A stretch of 64,000 nt of DNA from Marivirga sericea (GTDB lineage Bacteria > Bacteroidota > Bacteroidia > Cytophagales > Cyclobacteriaceae). Numbering within the stretch: position 1 is the first letter of the stretch; every line of letters begins with the position of its first letter. This document shows positions 1 to 9,100 of the stretch, piece after piece. The DNA is taken from the NCBI RefSeq assembly GCF_900177665.1, contig NZ_FXAW01000004.1, positions 248,001 through 312,000 on the forward strand. Reading direction: 5' to 3'. Made by a program: the position numbers and the translations under genes. Below the pieces are notes generated by a model. That model was given only the letters and a program-made list of their open reading frames with translations, did not search any database and was not told where the DNA came from.

Positions 1-2
1 GC

Positions 3-737
3 AGCTATCAGGAAAAACTGAATAAAGAAAACAAGACAGATTTTAGCGACTTAAAAGCCGTTTTCATCAATTGCACATTAAAAAAATCACCAGAAAAATC
101 TCATACTTCCGGGCTGATAAGTATGTCAGCTGAAATCATGGAGGAAAATGGAGTTCATGTGGATATCATCAGAGCCGTTGACCATAAAATTGCTTTCGGG
201 GTTTACCCTGACATGACAGAATATGGCTGGGAGAAAGACGATTGGCCGGCCATTCAAAAAAAGATAATGGAGGCTGATATTTTAGTTATTGGAACACCGA
301 TTTGGTTAGGGGAGAAATCTTCAATTGCTACTCAAGTGATTGAAAGATTATATGGCTTTTCAGGAGAAACAAATGAACATGGTCAATATGCCTACTATGG
401 TCGTGTAGGTGGTTGCTTAGTGACGGGCAATGAAGACGGTATCAAACATGTAAGCATGAACGTTTTGTACAGCTTGCAGCATTTAGGTTATGTTATTCCT
501 CCGCAAGCCGATGCTGGATGGATAGGCGAAGCCGGTCCGGGTAAGTCGTATATGGATAAAGGTAGTGGTGGTCCAGAAAATGAATTCACTAATCGAAACA
601 CTACTTTTATGACTTGGAATTTGATGCATATGGCTAAAATATTGAAAGCGCATAATGGAGTTCCTGCATACGGTAATCAAAGAACCGAATGGGATGCATC
701 TTCGCATAAAGATCATCCAAATCCTGAATATAGATAG
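3..737 (+). CDS. NAD(P)H-dependent FMN reductase-like flavodoxin-fold protein (5' partial)
   Basis: The reading frame is already open at the window edge, so the gene starts upstream; 244 residues are visible. An early visible segment (KAVFINCTLKKSPEKSHT) matches the beta1 strand and FMN-phosphate loop of NADPH-dependent FMN reductases, here with N-C-T-L-K-K-S-P in the loop. A-D-I-L-V-I-G-T-P-I-W-L-G is the second flavin-contacting segment seen in this fold. An internal ATG at 123 exists but starting there would remove the FMN loop, so I reject it. The family uses reduced nicotinamide to reduce flavin or quinone-like substrates in the cytosol; the substrate here is not predictable. It stands alone on its strand before an intergenic region of about 280 bases. 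Confidence 0.8.
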   Translation, partial: SYQEKLNKENKTDFSDLKAVFINCTLKKSPEKSHTSGLISMSAEIMEENGVHVDIIRAVDHKIAFGVYPDMTEYGWEKDDWPAIQKKIMEADILVIGTPIWLGEKSSIATQVIERLYGFSGETNEHGQYAYYGRVGGCLVTGNEDGIKHVSMNVLYSLQHLGYVIPPQADAGWIGEAGPGKSYMDKGSGGPENEFTNRNTTFMTWNLMHMAKILKAHNGVPAYGNQRTEWDASSHKDHPNPEYR

Positions 738-765
738 AAAGGAATTTACTTAAAGTTTATCATGC

Positions 766-905
766 TTAGTGGCTCTACAAAACAATCCTACAGTTTTCTG
801 GCATCAATGCAAAATCAACTTTGTAAGAGTTTGAATAAGTAATAAAATGTTATCTTATTCTCTAAAGAAACCTTAAGCAAAATTCTGATAACGCTGAGCC
901 ACTAA
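766..905. repeat. Long-spaced 10-bp inverted repeat
   Basis: TTAGTGGCTC at 766-775 is the exact reverse complement of GAGCCACTAA at 896-905, with 120 bases between. A separate perfect 14-bp palindrome, TATGTATATACATA, sits at 915-928, about 95 bases before the next start codon. These could be transcript-end or regulatory structures, but no T-run follows the arms, so function is open. Confidence 0.35.
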
Positions 906-1021
906 TCCATTATTTATGTATATACATACAAGTTTCATTACTTTCTATCGAATTATTTTCTAACTAATTCTTAAAGAATGTATATTACGAATGAAAAAAC
1001 TTAAACTTAATCAAAATATAC

Positions 1022-1378
1022 ATGTCAACTGAAATCATTAACATTAAGAAACAAGAAGGAAACGATCATCTTTACCTGACTGATAACGAAGGTCACGCTG
1101 GTAAGGATACTATCACCACCACTGTGAAGAACGGGGATACGGTTACTTGGAAATTAGACCCTAATGGAGGAATAGATCAAATTACTGGAATTACTGCAAA
1201 GCCCGGAAGTCAAAATCTTTTTTCGGAAGGTCCTGCACCAGTAGATATAAAAGACCCTAAAACGGATTGGACAGGTACTATAGGCAAAGATGCGACAGGC
1301 TCAGAGTCTTATACTATTGCGTATAAAATTGGAGATCAAGCTTTGGTAGATGATCCAAAATTGAGAATAAATAATTAA
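1022..1378 (+). CDS. Small acidic beta-type hypothetical protein
   Basis: A 118-residue protein with no signal peptide or membrane segment. It is rich in Asp, Gly, Thr and Lys, with alternating hydrophobic residues (T-V-K-N-G-D-T-V-T-W-K-L) typical of a single beta-sandwich domain, and ends in D-D-P-K-L-R-I-N-N. I do not recognise the family. Its stop codon overlaps the start of the TPR sensor kinase (TAATG), so the two are co-transcribed and probably translationally coupled. That pairing hints that the small protein may be a partner or input of the kinase, which is inference only. Confidence 0.75.
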   Translation: MSTEIINIKKQEGNDHLYLTDNEGHAGKDTITTTVKNGDTVTWKLDPNGGIDQITGITAKPGSQNLFSEGPAPVDIKDPKTDWTGTIGKDATGSESYTIAYKIGDQALVDDPKLRINN

Positions 1379-3306
1379 TGCAACCCCTATTCTTTAAAAT
1401 TATTATAAAATCAGCCTTAATTATCGGGCTGATTTTTACTGCTTTTACATCATCTTTTAGTCAAAATCAAGAAATTGCCGATAGCCTATCCTCCGTTCTT
1501 AAACAGCATCCAAAAAAGGATACAATTAGGTTAGAGCTATTACGTAATATTGCTGCAAATGAAAGAGATCTTAATAAGGCAATTGAATACTCCGAAAGCT
1601 TAATCCAACTTTCTGAATCACTTCAAAATCCTGTCTATCTTTATAGAGGTCACCTACAAAAAGGTCAAATTTTAAGAGAAAAAGGAGATTTTTCAGCGGC
1701 TATAAATTCCCTATTCAAAGCAGCTAAAGCAGCTGAAAAAGCCAATTATCAAGCAGGGGTAGGTGGTTCATATGCTGCGCTAGCCGATCTTTATTCAGTG
1801 AATGATAATCATAAAAACGCATCTTTTTTTTACAAAAAAGCGATAAAGGTTTTGCGCCAGGAGCAAGACTCTGTTACTCTGGCAACAGTTTTGCTAAATG
1901 CTGGAGATGAGTACCGAAATGCAAATAAATTAGATTCAGCTCTCCTCTATTTCGAAGAATCAGGGGAAATATTCCAAAAAGTAGAATATTTAATCGGTAC
2001 TGCCTATAACTTGGGTAATATGGGGATGGTACATGCCTTGAAGGGCGAACATCAAATTGCCAAAAACAAAATGGATTTAGCCTCTACTATCCTTAAAGAC
2101 ATGGGTGATTTTTATCCCATAGCCACTTACGATCTATATATAGCCGACATTTACAAACAGAACAGTGATCTAGAACGTGCTATTGCCTATGCGAAACATA
2201 GCCTTAATATATCGAAAGAACACTCTTTAAAAGGGCAAATTCGAGATGCCAATCTTAAATTATCTGAATTATATGATGCTCAAAATGACTACCAGAAAGC
2301 TTACTTCCATCAAAGTCAGTACTTGGTGTACCGCGACAGTATTAATAATGAGGAAAAAATAAGGGAAATAGCGGATTTAAGGACTGAATATGAAGTATCG
2401 CAACGAGAAACTGAAATTGCCTTATTGAAAACCAAGCAAAGAAATCAGTATATCGTATTTGTCTCTATGGCTATAATTATACTTCTGTTAGGCCTTGCTA
2501 GTTTCCTTTACTACCGCAACAGTAGAAGAAAACAAACACTCAATTTAATATTAAAAGAAAGAAAAGAAGAGGTTGAAGCGCAAAGAGATCAATTAGAAGC
2601 CATTAATGTAACAAGAGAGAAATTCCTCTCCATTATTGCTCATGATTTAATGGGCCCTGTCAACTCATTTAAAGGCTTATCCACTATAATGGGGATGAGT
2701 ATTCTGAATCAAGACTTGAAAGATTTACATGACATTCATACTGTTTTTGACAAGTCCGTTAATAATCTTTCGTCACTTTTAAGCAATCTATTGGATTGGT
2801 CTGTAACGCAGCGTGGCAATATTCCTTATCAGCCTGAAAAAATACAACTGAAAAATTTAATTGATGAATTGATTGATTTATTTTTCAATATAGCAGAATC
2901 AAAAAGCATTCGTCTGAGGACAGATATTCCCGAAACAATTACATTATGGGCGGATATGAATAGTGTTAAAACCATCTTAAGAAACCTAGTAAGCAACGCT
3001 CTGAAATTCACTGAGGAAAATGGCGAAATCCAATTAGTAGCCGAAAAAGCGAGTCCGTATGCGGTAATTAAAATCAAAGACAGTGGACTTGGAATGCCCC
3101 AATCGAAGATTGATTTACTATTAGCCGAAGATCATTTCGAAAGAAGCCAAGGAACCGAAGGAGAAAAAGGAATAGGCTTAGGACTGCAGTTGGTTAAAGA
3201 ATTTGTAGATATGAACCAAGGTAAGATGGAAATCGAAAGTGAGATTGGCAAAGGTACCACTTTTATGATCTATTTGCCTAGCACAGCACCCGGACAAGCA
3301 CTCTGA
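1378..3306 (+). CDS. TPR-containing sensor histidine kinase
   Basis: A 642-residue membrane sensor kinase. Residues 1-29 form a signal peptide (ending F-S-Q), followed by tandem tetratricopeptide repeats to about residue 330 in the periplasm, one membrane helix near 357-378, a coiled coil, and a HisKA/HATPase core. The phosphoacceptor is His422 in S-I-I-A-H-D-L. The N box (N-L-V-S-N-A-L-K-F-T), G1 box (D-S-G-L-G-M) and G2 box (G-I-G-L-G-L) are intact, so autophosphorylation should work. No receiver domain or response regulator lies nearby, so the kinase is orphan in this window. It is coupled to the preceding small gene by a TAATG junction. This architecture is common in Bacteroidota; the stimulus is unknown. 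Confidence 0.9.
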   Translation: MQPLFFKIIIKSALIIGLIFTAFTSSFSQNQEIADSLSSVLKQHPKKDTIRLELLRNIAANERDLNKAIEYSESLIQLSESLQNPVYLYRGHLQKGQILREKGDFSAAINSLFKAAKAAEKANYQAGVGGSYAALADLYSVNDNHKNASFFYKKAIKVLRQEQDSVTLATVLLNAGDEYRNANKLDSALLYFEESGEIFQKVEYLIGTAYNLGNMGMVHALKGEHQIAKNKMDLASTILKDMGDFYPIATYDLYIADIYKQNSDLERAIAYAKHSLNISKEHSLKGQIRDANLKLSELYDAQNDYQKAYFHQSQYLVYRDSINNEEKIREIADLRTEYEVSQRETEIALLKTKQRNQYIVFVSMAIIILLLGLASFLYYRNSRRKQTLNLILKERKEEVEAQRDQLEAINVTREKFLSIIAHDLMGPVNSFKGLSTIMGMSILNQDLKDLHDIHTVFDKSVNNLSSLLSNLLDWSVTQRGNIPYQPEKIQLKNLIDELIDLFFNIAESKSIRLRTDIPETITLWADMNSVKTILRNLVSNALKFTEENGEIQLVAEKASPYAVIKIKDSGLGMPQSKIDLLLAEDHFERSQGTEGEKGIGLGLQLVKEFVDMNQGKMEIESEIGKGTTFMIYLPSTAPGQAL

Positions 3307-3321
3307 TCCCAAAAAGGGAAA

Positions 3322-3424
3322 TTACTTCCGAAAAACATAATGCTTTTAATTTAATCGAGTTTCCTTTAATTTAATTTGTAATTAGAATAGTTAGTAACAA
3401 AATCTATTGTTTCCTCGGAAGTAA
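3322..3424. repeat. Long-spaced 10-bp inverted repeat in convergent intergenic region
   Basis: TTACTTCCGA at 3322-3331 and TCGGAAGTAA at 3415-3424 are exact reverse complements flanking about 83 AT-rich bases. The region separates the convergent sensor kinase and ABC-F genes. It might fold as a long hairpin at transcript ends or be the remains of a small mobile repeat; nothing more can be said from one copy. Confidence 0.3.
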
Positions 3425-3484
3425 GTCTGTGCGGTTTTCCCGCCAGCTGAATGGTTGGGTGCTATACTTTTGGGGCCAAGGAGA

Positions 3485-5389
3485 CTACAACTCCATAGCC
3501 AAAGCCTCCCATTGCTCTGTTAATCCCTCTAGCTCAGTATTGGTTTTATCAAACTTTTGATTGACTTCAAAAAGCTTATCAGGATTGCCATAAACACTAG
3601 GCTTTGCAAGCTCTTCCTCTAAGACTTTCTTCTCTGCTTCCAACTTCTCAATTTGTGTTTCTACTTTTGCAAGCTCCTTTTGTTTGGCTTTCAATTCAGC
3701 ATCTTCCAGATTATGTCTTGGCTTAGCTTGTTTTTCCTTTTTTTGTTCTTTTTTCAACTCCTGTTCAAAAGCTTTATCTTCTGCCTTTGCAGCTTCTCTC
3801 TTGGCAAACCAATCCTGAAACTCATCATAAGTCCCAGGATATTCCTTTACTTGATAGTCCTCAATCCACCAGATTTTATTCGCGACATTGGAAACGAAAT
3901 ATCTATTGTGAGATACCGTGATGAAAGAACCTTCATATTGCTGTAAGGCTTGAATTAAGATATTTTCTGACTGCATATCCAAGTGGTTCGTTGGCTCATC
4001 CAGCAGCAAGAAATTAGCATTTGAGATCATCGTTTTAGATAAAGCAACACGCGACTTCTCCCCTCCTGACAATACCTTAATTTTTTTAAAAACCTCTTCA
4101 TCTCGGAAAAGGAAACAACCCAACAAATTCCTAAGCTCCATTTCAGTTCGATCACTTCCAGCTTGCTTTAATTCATCTAAAATCTCATTCTGAACATTCA
4201 ATGACTCTAATTGGTGCTGAGCAAAAAATCCAAACTCTACATTGTATCCTTCTTCTCTTTTCCCTTCTATCATCTCTTGTCCTGCAATTATCCTCAGCAA
4301 AGTAGATTTACCTTTACCATTGGCACCAATTAAAGCAATCTTATCGCCTCTCTCGATATGAGCATCTGTATTTTCTAAAATCTTAATGTCCCCATATGAC
4401 TTAGAAACTTCATTTAACTTAACTATATGGCGTCCTGATTTATTATTGATTTTAAAGCTAAAATTAATGGTTGCATTATTATCCACCACTGCTTCCACTT
4501 TATCCATTCTATCGAGAGATTTTACTCTTGACTGCACTTGCTTTGCTTTGGTTGCTTTTGAGCGGAAACGGCTAATAAATTGCTCCGTTTGCTTAATTTT
4601 CTGCTGCTGATTTTCATAAGCATTTTGTTGCAATTCAGCTCTTAGTGCTTTCTCTTCATTATAAAAACTCCAGTTACCAGAATACAAATTCAATTGCTGT
4701 TGATCTACTTCAACTGTCAGTTCGATGGTTCTATTTAGAAACTCTCTGTCGTGAGAAACTATAATATAGGCCCCTTCATAAGACTTTAGATAGTTTTCTA
4801 TCCATTGGATAGAAGGTAAATCTAAGTGGTTTGTGGGCTCATCCAGCATCAATAGCGAAGGCTTTTCTAAAAGTAGCTTTGCTAGCATCACTCTCATTCT
4901 CCAGCCCCCAGAAAAAGTTTTAAGGGGACGACTAAGATCTTCAGTTCTAAAGCCAATACCCTCCAAGATTTCCTCCGCCTTTGCCTGCAAACTGTAGCCT
5001 TCCATCATTTCAAACTGCTCTTGGGCCTTGGTTAATTTATCCACTAAATCATCAGAATAATCTTCTTCCATTTTCTTTAGAATGGTATCAATTTTATCCT
5101 GCAATTTCAATGCTTCTTTAAAAGCCTGCATGGCTACATGTAAAATACTATCTTCAGATTGAAAAGACAGTAAATCTTGGTTTAGGAAACCAATGGTGCA
5201 GTCTTTACTCATCTGTACCTCCCCTTTATCAGGAGTAATATCACCGTTGATAATTTTTAATAAAGTCGATTTTCCCTGTCCGTTCAAACCAATTAACCCT
5301 ATTTTATCTTTGGGTTTGATATGTAAAGATGCATTATCAAATAAAGGCCTGTCGCCTATGTAGTAGTCTAAATTATTAATAGAAAGCAT
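3485..5389 (-). CDS. ABC-F family ATPase (translation factor type)
   Basis: A 634-residue cytosolic protein with two ABC cassettes and no membrane segments. Cassette 1 has Walker A G-L-N-G-Q-G-K-S-T, signature F-S-G-G-W-R-M-R and Walker B L-L-M-L-D-E-P-T-N-H-L-D; cassette 2 has G-A-N-G-K-G-K-S-T, L-S-G-G-E-K-S-R and L-L-L-D-E-P-T-N-H-L-D. The charged inter-cassette linker and a lysine/glutamate-rich C-terminal coiled coil (about 530-630) place it in the ABC-F group close to Uup/YdiF. Such proteins bind the ribosomal E site and rescue or tune translation; some give antibiotic protection, but nothing here shows resistance. It is a single-gene unit divergent from the two small genes to its right. 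Confidence 0.92.
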   Translation of the reverse strand: MLSINNLDYYIGDRPLFDNASLHIKPKDKIGLIGLNGQGKSTLLKIINGDITPDKGEVQMSKDCTIGFLNQDLLSFQSEDSILHVAMQAFKEALKLQDKIDTILKKMEEDYSDDLVDKLTKAQEQFEMMEGYSLQAKAEEILEGIGFRTEDLSRPLKTFSGGWRMRVMLAKLLLEKPSLLMLDEPTNHLDLPSIQWIENYLKSYEGAYIIVSHDREFLNRTIELTVEVDQQQLNLYSGNWSFYNEEKALRAELQQNAYENQQQKIKQTEQFISRFRSKATKAKQVQSRVKSLDRMDKVEAVVDNNATINFSFKINNKSGRHIVKLNEVSKSYGDIKILENTDAHIERGDKIALIGANGKGKSTLLRIIAGQEMIEGKREEGYNVEFGFFAQHQLESLNVQNEILDELKQAGSDRTEMELRNLLGCFLFRDEEVFKKIKVLSGGEKSRVALSKTMISNANFLLLDEPTNHLDMQSENILIQALQQYEGSFITVSHNRYFVSNVANKIWWIEDYQVKEYPGTYDEFQDWFAKREAAKAEDKAFEQELKKEQKKEKQAKPRHNLEDAELKAKQKELAKVETQIEKLEAEKKVLEEELAKPSVYGNPDKLFEVNQKFDKTNTELEGLTEQWEALAMEL

Positions 5390-5558
5390 ATTGTAAAATT
5401 AAGTGGGATTTTGACAGAATAAAATCCTTTGACCGATTAGTTGAAAGAATATTTAAAGCTTTGTTCTTACCTCTGATTATATTTGTTTAATCTTTTGATA
5501 TAAATATTAAACAATATTTGTTATGATCTGTTACAATAGTAAATTAAATATAAAAACT

Positions 5559-5753
5559 ATGAGTAAAACAGAAGACACACAAAGCTGGCCAGACTTAGCC
5601 ATTGGACTATACGACAAGCTAACTGGCAGAAACGCGAAAATTAATTATGATTTTAGTGATTTCAAAATCGGAGTACCAAAAGCAGCGGGCTCTGAAGAAA
5701 AAACTGAGTGGACGATGAATGGAAAGCTGAGTATCACTACAGAATCGAAATGA
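5559..5753 (+). CDS. Tiny hypothetical protein
   Basis: A 64-residue protein starting M-S-K-T-E-D-T-Q-S-W-P-D. I chose the ATG at 5559 over the in-frame ATG at 5523 because the shorter form has a natural polar N-terminus and an A-rich leader. It contains L-A-I-G-L-Y-D-K-L-T-G-R-N-A-K-I and D-F-S-D-F-K-I-G-V-P, with no membrane segment or known motif. Its stop overlaps the next start (ATGA), so the two genes form one unit. Function unknown. Confidence 0.65.
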   Translation: MSKTEDTQSWPDLAIGLYDKLTGRNAKINYDFSDFKIGVPKAAGSEEKTEWTMNGKLSITTESK

Positions 5754-6052
5754 AGAGAGTCAAAGTAACAGCTGATTTAGAACTTGATAGTGAAGCTGAA
5801 AAAATCACCGTCAAAAGCGATGATAATGTTATAAATATCACAATATCATCTTCATCAGCTGTTATTTTCCCACTACGTAGTTACCTAAAATTTAAAAGCT
5901 ACGTAAAATTCAGCAAAAACATTTGCCAGAAAATCAATGTAGTAATTTCTGGAAAAAAAGTTGCGACAATAGTGGATGGGCAAATACGCTACCATCAAAA
6001 ATGGTGGGCTTTTCAATTTTTATTAGCTTCATTATTCAAAAAAGGAATATAA
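5750..6052 (+). CDS. Hypothetical 100-residue protein coupled to preceding gene
   Basis: The start at 5750 overlaps the stop of the upstream gene (ATGA), indicating translational coupling. The N-terminal half is acidic and beta-rich (K-V-T-A-D-L-E-L-D, I-N-I-T-I-S-S-S-S), and the C-terminal half is basic with a hydrophobic tail (W-W-A-F-Q-F-L-L-A-S-L-F). It could be a small membrane-touching protein. I do not recognise the family. A terminator hairpin begins right at the stop codon. Confidence 0.6.
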   Translation: MKRVKVTADLELDSEAEKITVKSDDNVINITISSSSAVIFPLRSYLKFKSYVKFSKNICQKINVVISGKKVATIVDGQIRYHQKWWAFQFLLASLFKKGI

Positions 6053-6053
6053 A

Positions 6054-6089
6054 AAATGCACTTCTCTAAATCGAAAAGTGCATTTCTTT
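6054..6089. terminator. Bidirectional intrinsic terminator
   Basis: AAATGCACTT (6054-6063) pairs with AAGTGCATTT (6076-6085). T-rich tracts follow on both strands, so it can end both the small rightward operon and the giant leftward gene. Confidence 0.8.
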
Positions 6090-6117
6090 TATTCTACTGT
6101 AAGGATGGGAAAAGGAT

Positions 6118-9100
6118 TTATTTCACCATCAATCTCACTTTTTTCCTAATATTACCTTGTTTTACATCCACTATGTAAATACCAGAATTTAACTGCTTGT
6201 CAATTGGAAGCGGTTTACTGAAATCTGCAGGATTATGAATTGCTTCATAATGTCTTCGTCCTTGCATATCAAAGATTGAAACCTGAATTTTTTGCTCTCC
6301 ATGGAAACCTGATAATCTCAATTTGATATTCTGAGATTGGGTTGGATTCGGAACTGCAATTAAGTCAGATTTTTGTTCCCTATTCACTCTTACTACTTCC
6401 GAATACTCAAACATACCATCATAATCGACCTGTCTGAGACGGTAGTAAGAATCTCCAGCTAAAGGAGAGTAGTCTTTAAAATCATAATCAATAGTTTCCT
6501 TGGAATCACCAGCTCCTTCTACTATACCTAAAACTTCAAACACTTTACCATCAAAAGAACGCTGCACCTCAAAGAAATCATTGCTTTTCTCAGAGGCTGT
6601 TTGCCATTTTAGATCAACTCTGCTTCCATTATTTTCAGCAGCGAAATAAGTCAGTTCTACTGGTAAAGGATTAGCAGGATCTGTTGAGCCCATAATAAAA
6701 ATCTTCTCACTAAAAGACTGAGGAGAGGCAGATCTCACAATCCCTTGGTTTTGTGTACCGAGACCCGATGGAAAAGTTCCTCCTAGATTATCCCACTCGC
6801 TCGTAGCAGTATTGTAAACCATTACAGTCAACTGACCCCTATCGGAAGAACCGGATGCCACATCCGTTTCAGAGCCCCACGATAAATCAACACTTGAAGC
6901 TGTACCTCCAGTTGCATTGTCAGAGATCACATAATATTCACCTTGTTGCAAGGTCTCAATATCAGGATCTGAAGAACTCATATCATCAACTACTGCCACA
7001 TCCGTCACGACATCACCTTCGAAGAACTGCGCTTCCCAAGTAAACCCTCCATTTACACCATTAAGAGTTGCTGGCCTCCATCTATTCGCACTACCAATCG
7101 GAAAAGCAAAGTTCTGACCAGCAGATAGAGGCTTAGATACCTTGCCTGTGATGTAAGAATTGCTTTTACCTCTAGAAGGTGAAACTGTAGCTGCTGCGCC
7201 TAGGATAACTTCATTTCCGTTTGCTATTACTAAACCATCACTTAGAGTCAATGCACCAAGCACTTCAATATCAGAATTTAAAACTACATTTTCTCCTTCC
7301 CCATTTTTCTCTATTGCCAAATTACGAAAGGCATTGGAACCAGTAAAGTCTCCACTAATTGTATTTTCAAAGTTTCCTCCTGAGTTGGAAATAAATATAA
7401 AAGTAGCATTACCAGAACCAGCAGCATTGAAAGAACCACTATTGTAAGTCAGACCTCTAAACACCCTGAATTCTAGTGCAGAACTACCTAAATTAACAGT
7501 TCCCCCATCAATGATCATATCACCCAAAATATTTACCCTTCTCGAATTATTTCCATTCAAGACGCCTCCATTAAACATAAAGTCCCCAAGTGTATTAAAA
7601 ACTCCATTTCCTGCCAAATTTATAGTTCCAGAGGTGATAGTCGAAGAACCATTTACAACAACTCTTCTATTAGTGGAAGCATTAAAAACAGGACCATCAA
7701 CAACCAAGTCCTCACAAATTGTAACATCATTACTAGGAAAATTTCTATCACCTGAGCCACTTAAGGTTAAAGTTCTTAAAGTAGAAATTCCGCCTAGCAC
7801 AGAATAGCTTCCTGTACCAGCATATTCTAGACCACCACCAGAGCAAGATAAAAAGTCTCCTGAAAAGGCAGGTAGAGTAGCATTGATACCATCACTTATA
7901 ATTTTCAATGTTCCCGTACCTTCGAGAATTCCTAATCTATGGTTAGTTGAATTAATAACCTCGAGAGTAGCACCATCATTTAAGATAGTTTTATACAATC
8001 GAATATTACTATCTGGTAGTTGAAGCGTACTCCCTGCAGGTATTTCAATTACAGCACCGGATGGAGGAATTCCATTTTGGGGTAAAGCAGTTGTATAGGT
8101 ACTGCTAAATTTAATATCCCCAGTGGTTGAATTTTGAACTACATACGTAACTACATTATCAGGAATTGCTTGATCAATGCCTGCAAAGTAATCACCACTA
8201 ATTCCATTTGAATTATCTCCGTTGAAATTAAAAGCTATCCTATTACCAATTTCATCTACTTCTACTGTACCAAATTTATTGATTTCATTCATCGCATTGT
8301 CAAATGCAAGAATTCTTGCGGCAATGTAATCTGTTTCATCCAATCCTCCTTCCGCAGCAAGCACAAGTGCATCATTATATTGAAATGTTACATCTGAAGA
8401 AAAATTATTGATGCCTTGTGCAGTCAATGTCCAATAATATTGTAGCACATTATCTATATCAGAACCTAAATTATCATCACCATCATCAACTGTTGGATGA
8501 TATTCGTTGGCAGGATTGACAAATATAGTCCCAACAGTTGTTCCAGAGCTATTTGCGCCTGTACTTAAATCCAAAACAACAGGCGTATAATACGTCTGCC
8601 CCAATGGAAATGTAAAATCAGAGGTCGTTCCTGCTGGAAAAGTTTTGCCGACTCCTTTATCTGCAAATGAACTATTAGTTTTGATCATATTAGAAACAGA
8701 AAATGGCTGTACTGCAACTATATCGGCTGACTGTCCCAATAATATATTTGATCCACCTACTTCGAAAACACCGCCATTTAGTCTTAAACCACCATTAATA
8801 TTAAAATTATAACCATTCCCATCAGGAATAGTCACTCCATTTGAGTTACTAATTGAAACTACTCCTAAGACTCCTGTACCCGAAATAGACCTACGTAGTT
8901 CTTGATTTGATGACCCGGCAAAAACCAATCCGTTGCCACCAGAGCTGCTATGCTCCCCGTCAATAACAGCATCTGCTCTTAAGGTAATTTCATTTCCTCC
9001 ATCATTCAAATTACCATCTGAAATAGTAAACAAATCATTAATCTCAATATTATTATTGACATTTAAGCTACCCGCTCCTGTCTTCGTAAACCTAAAGAAA

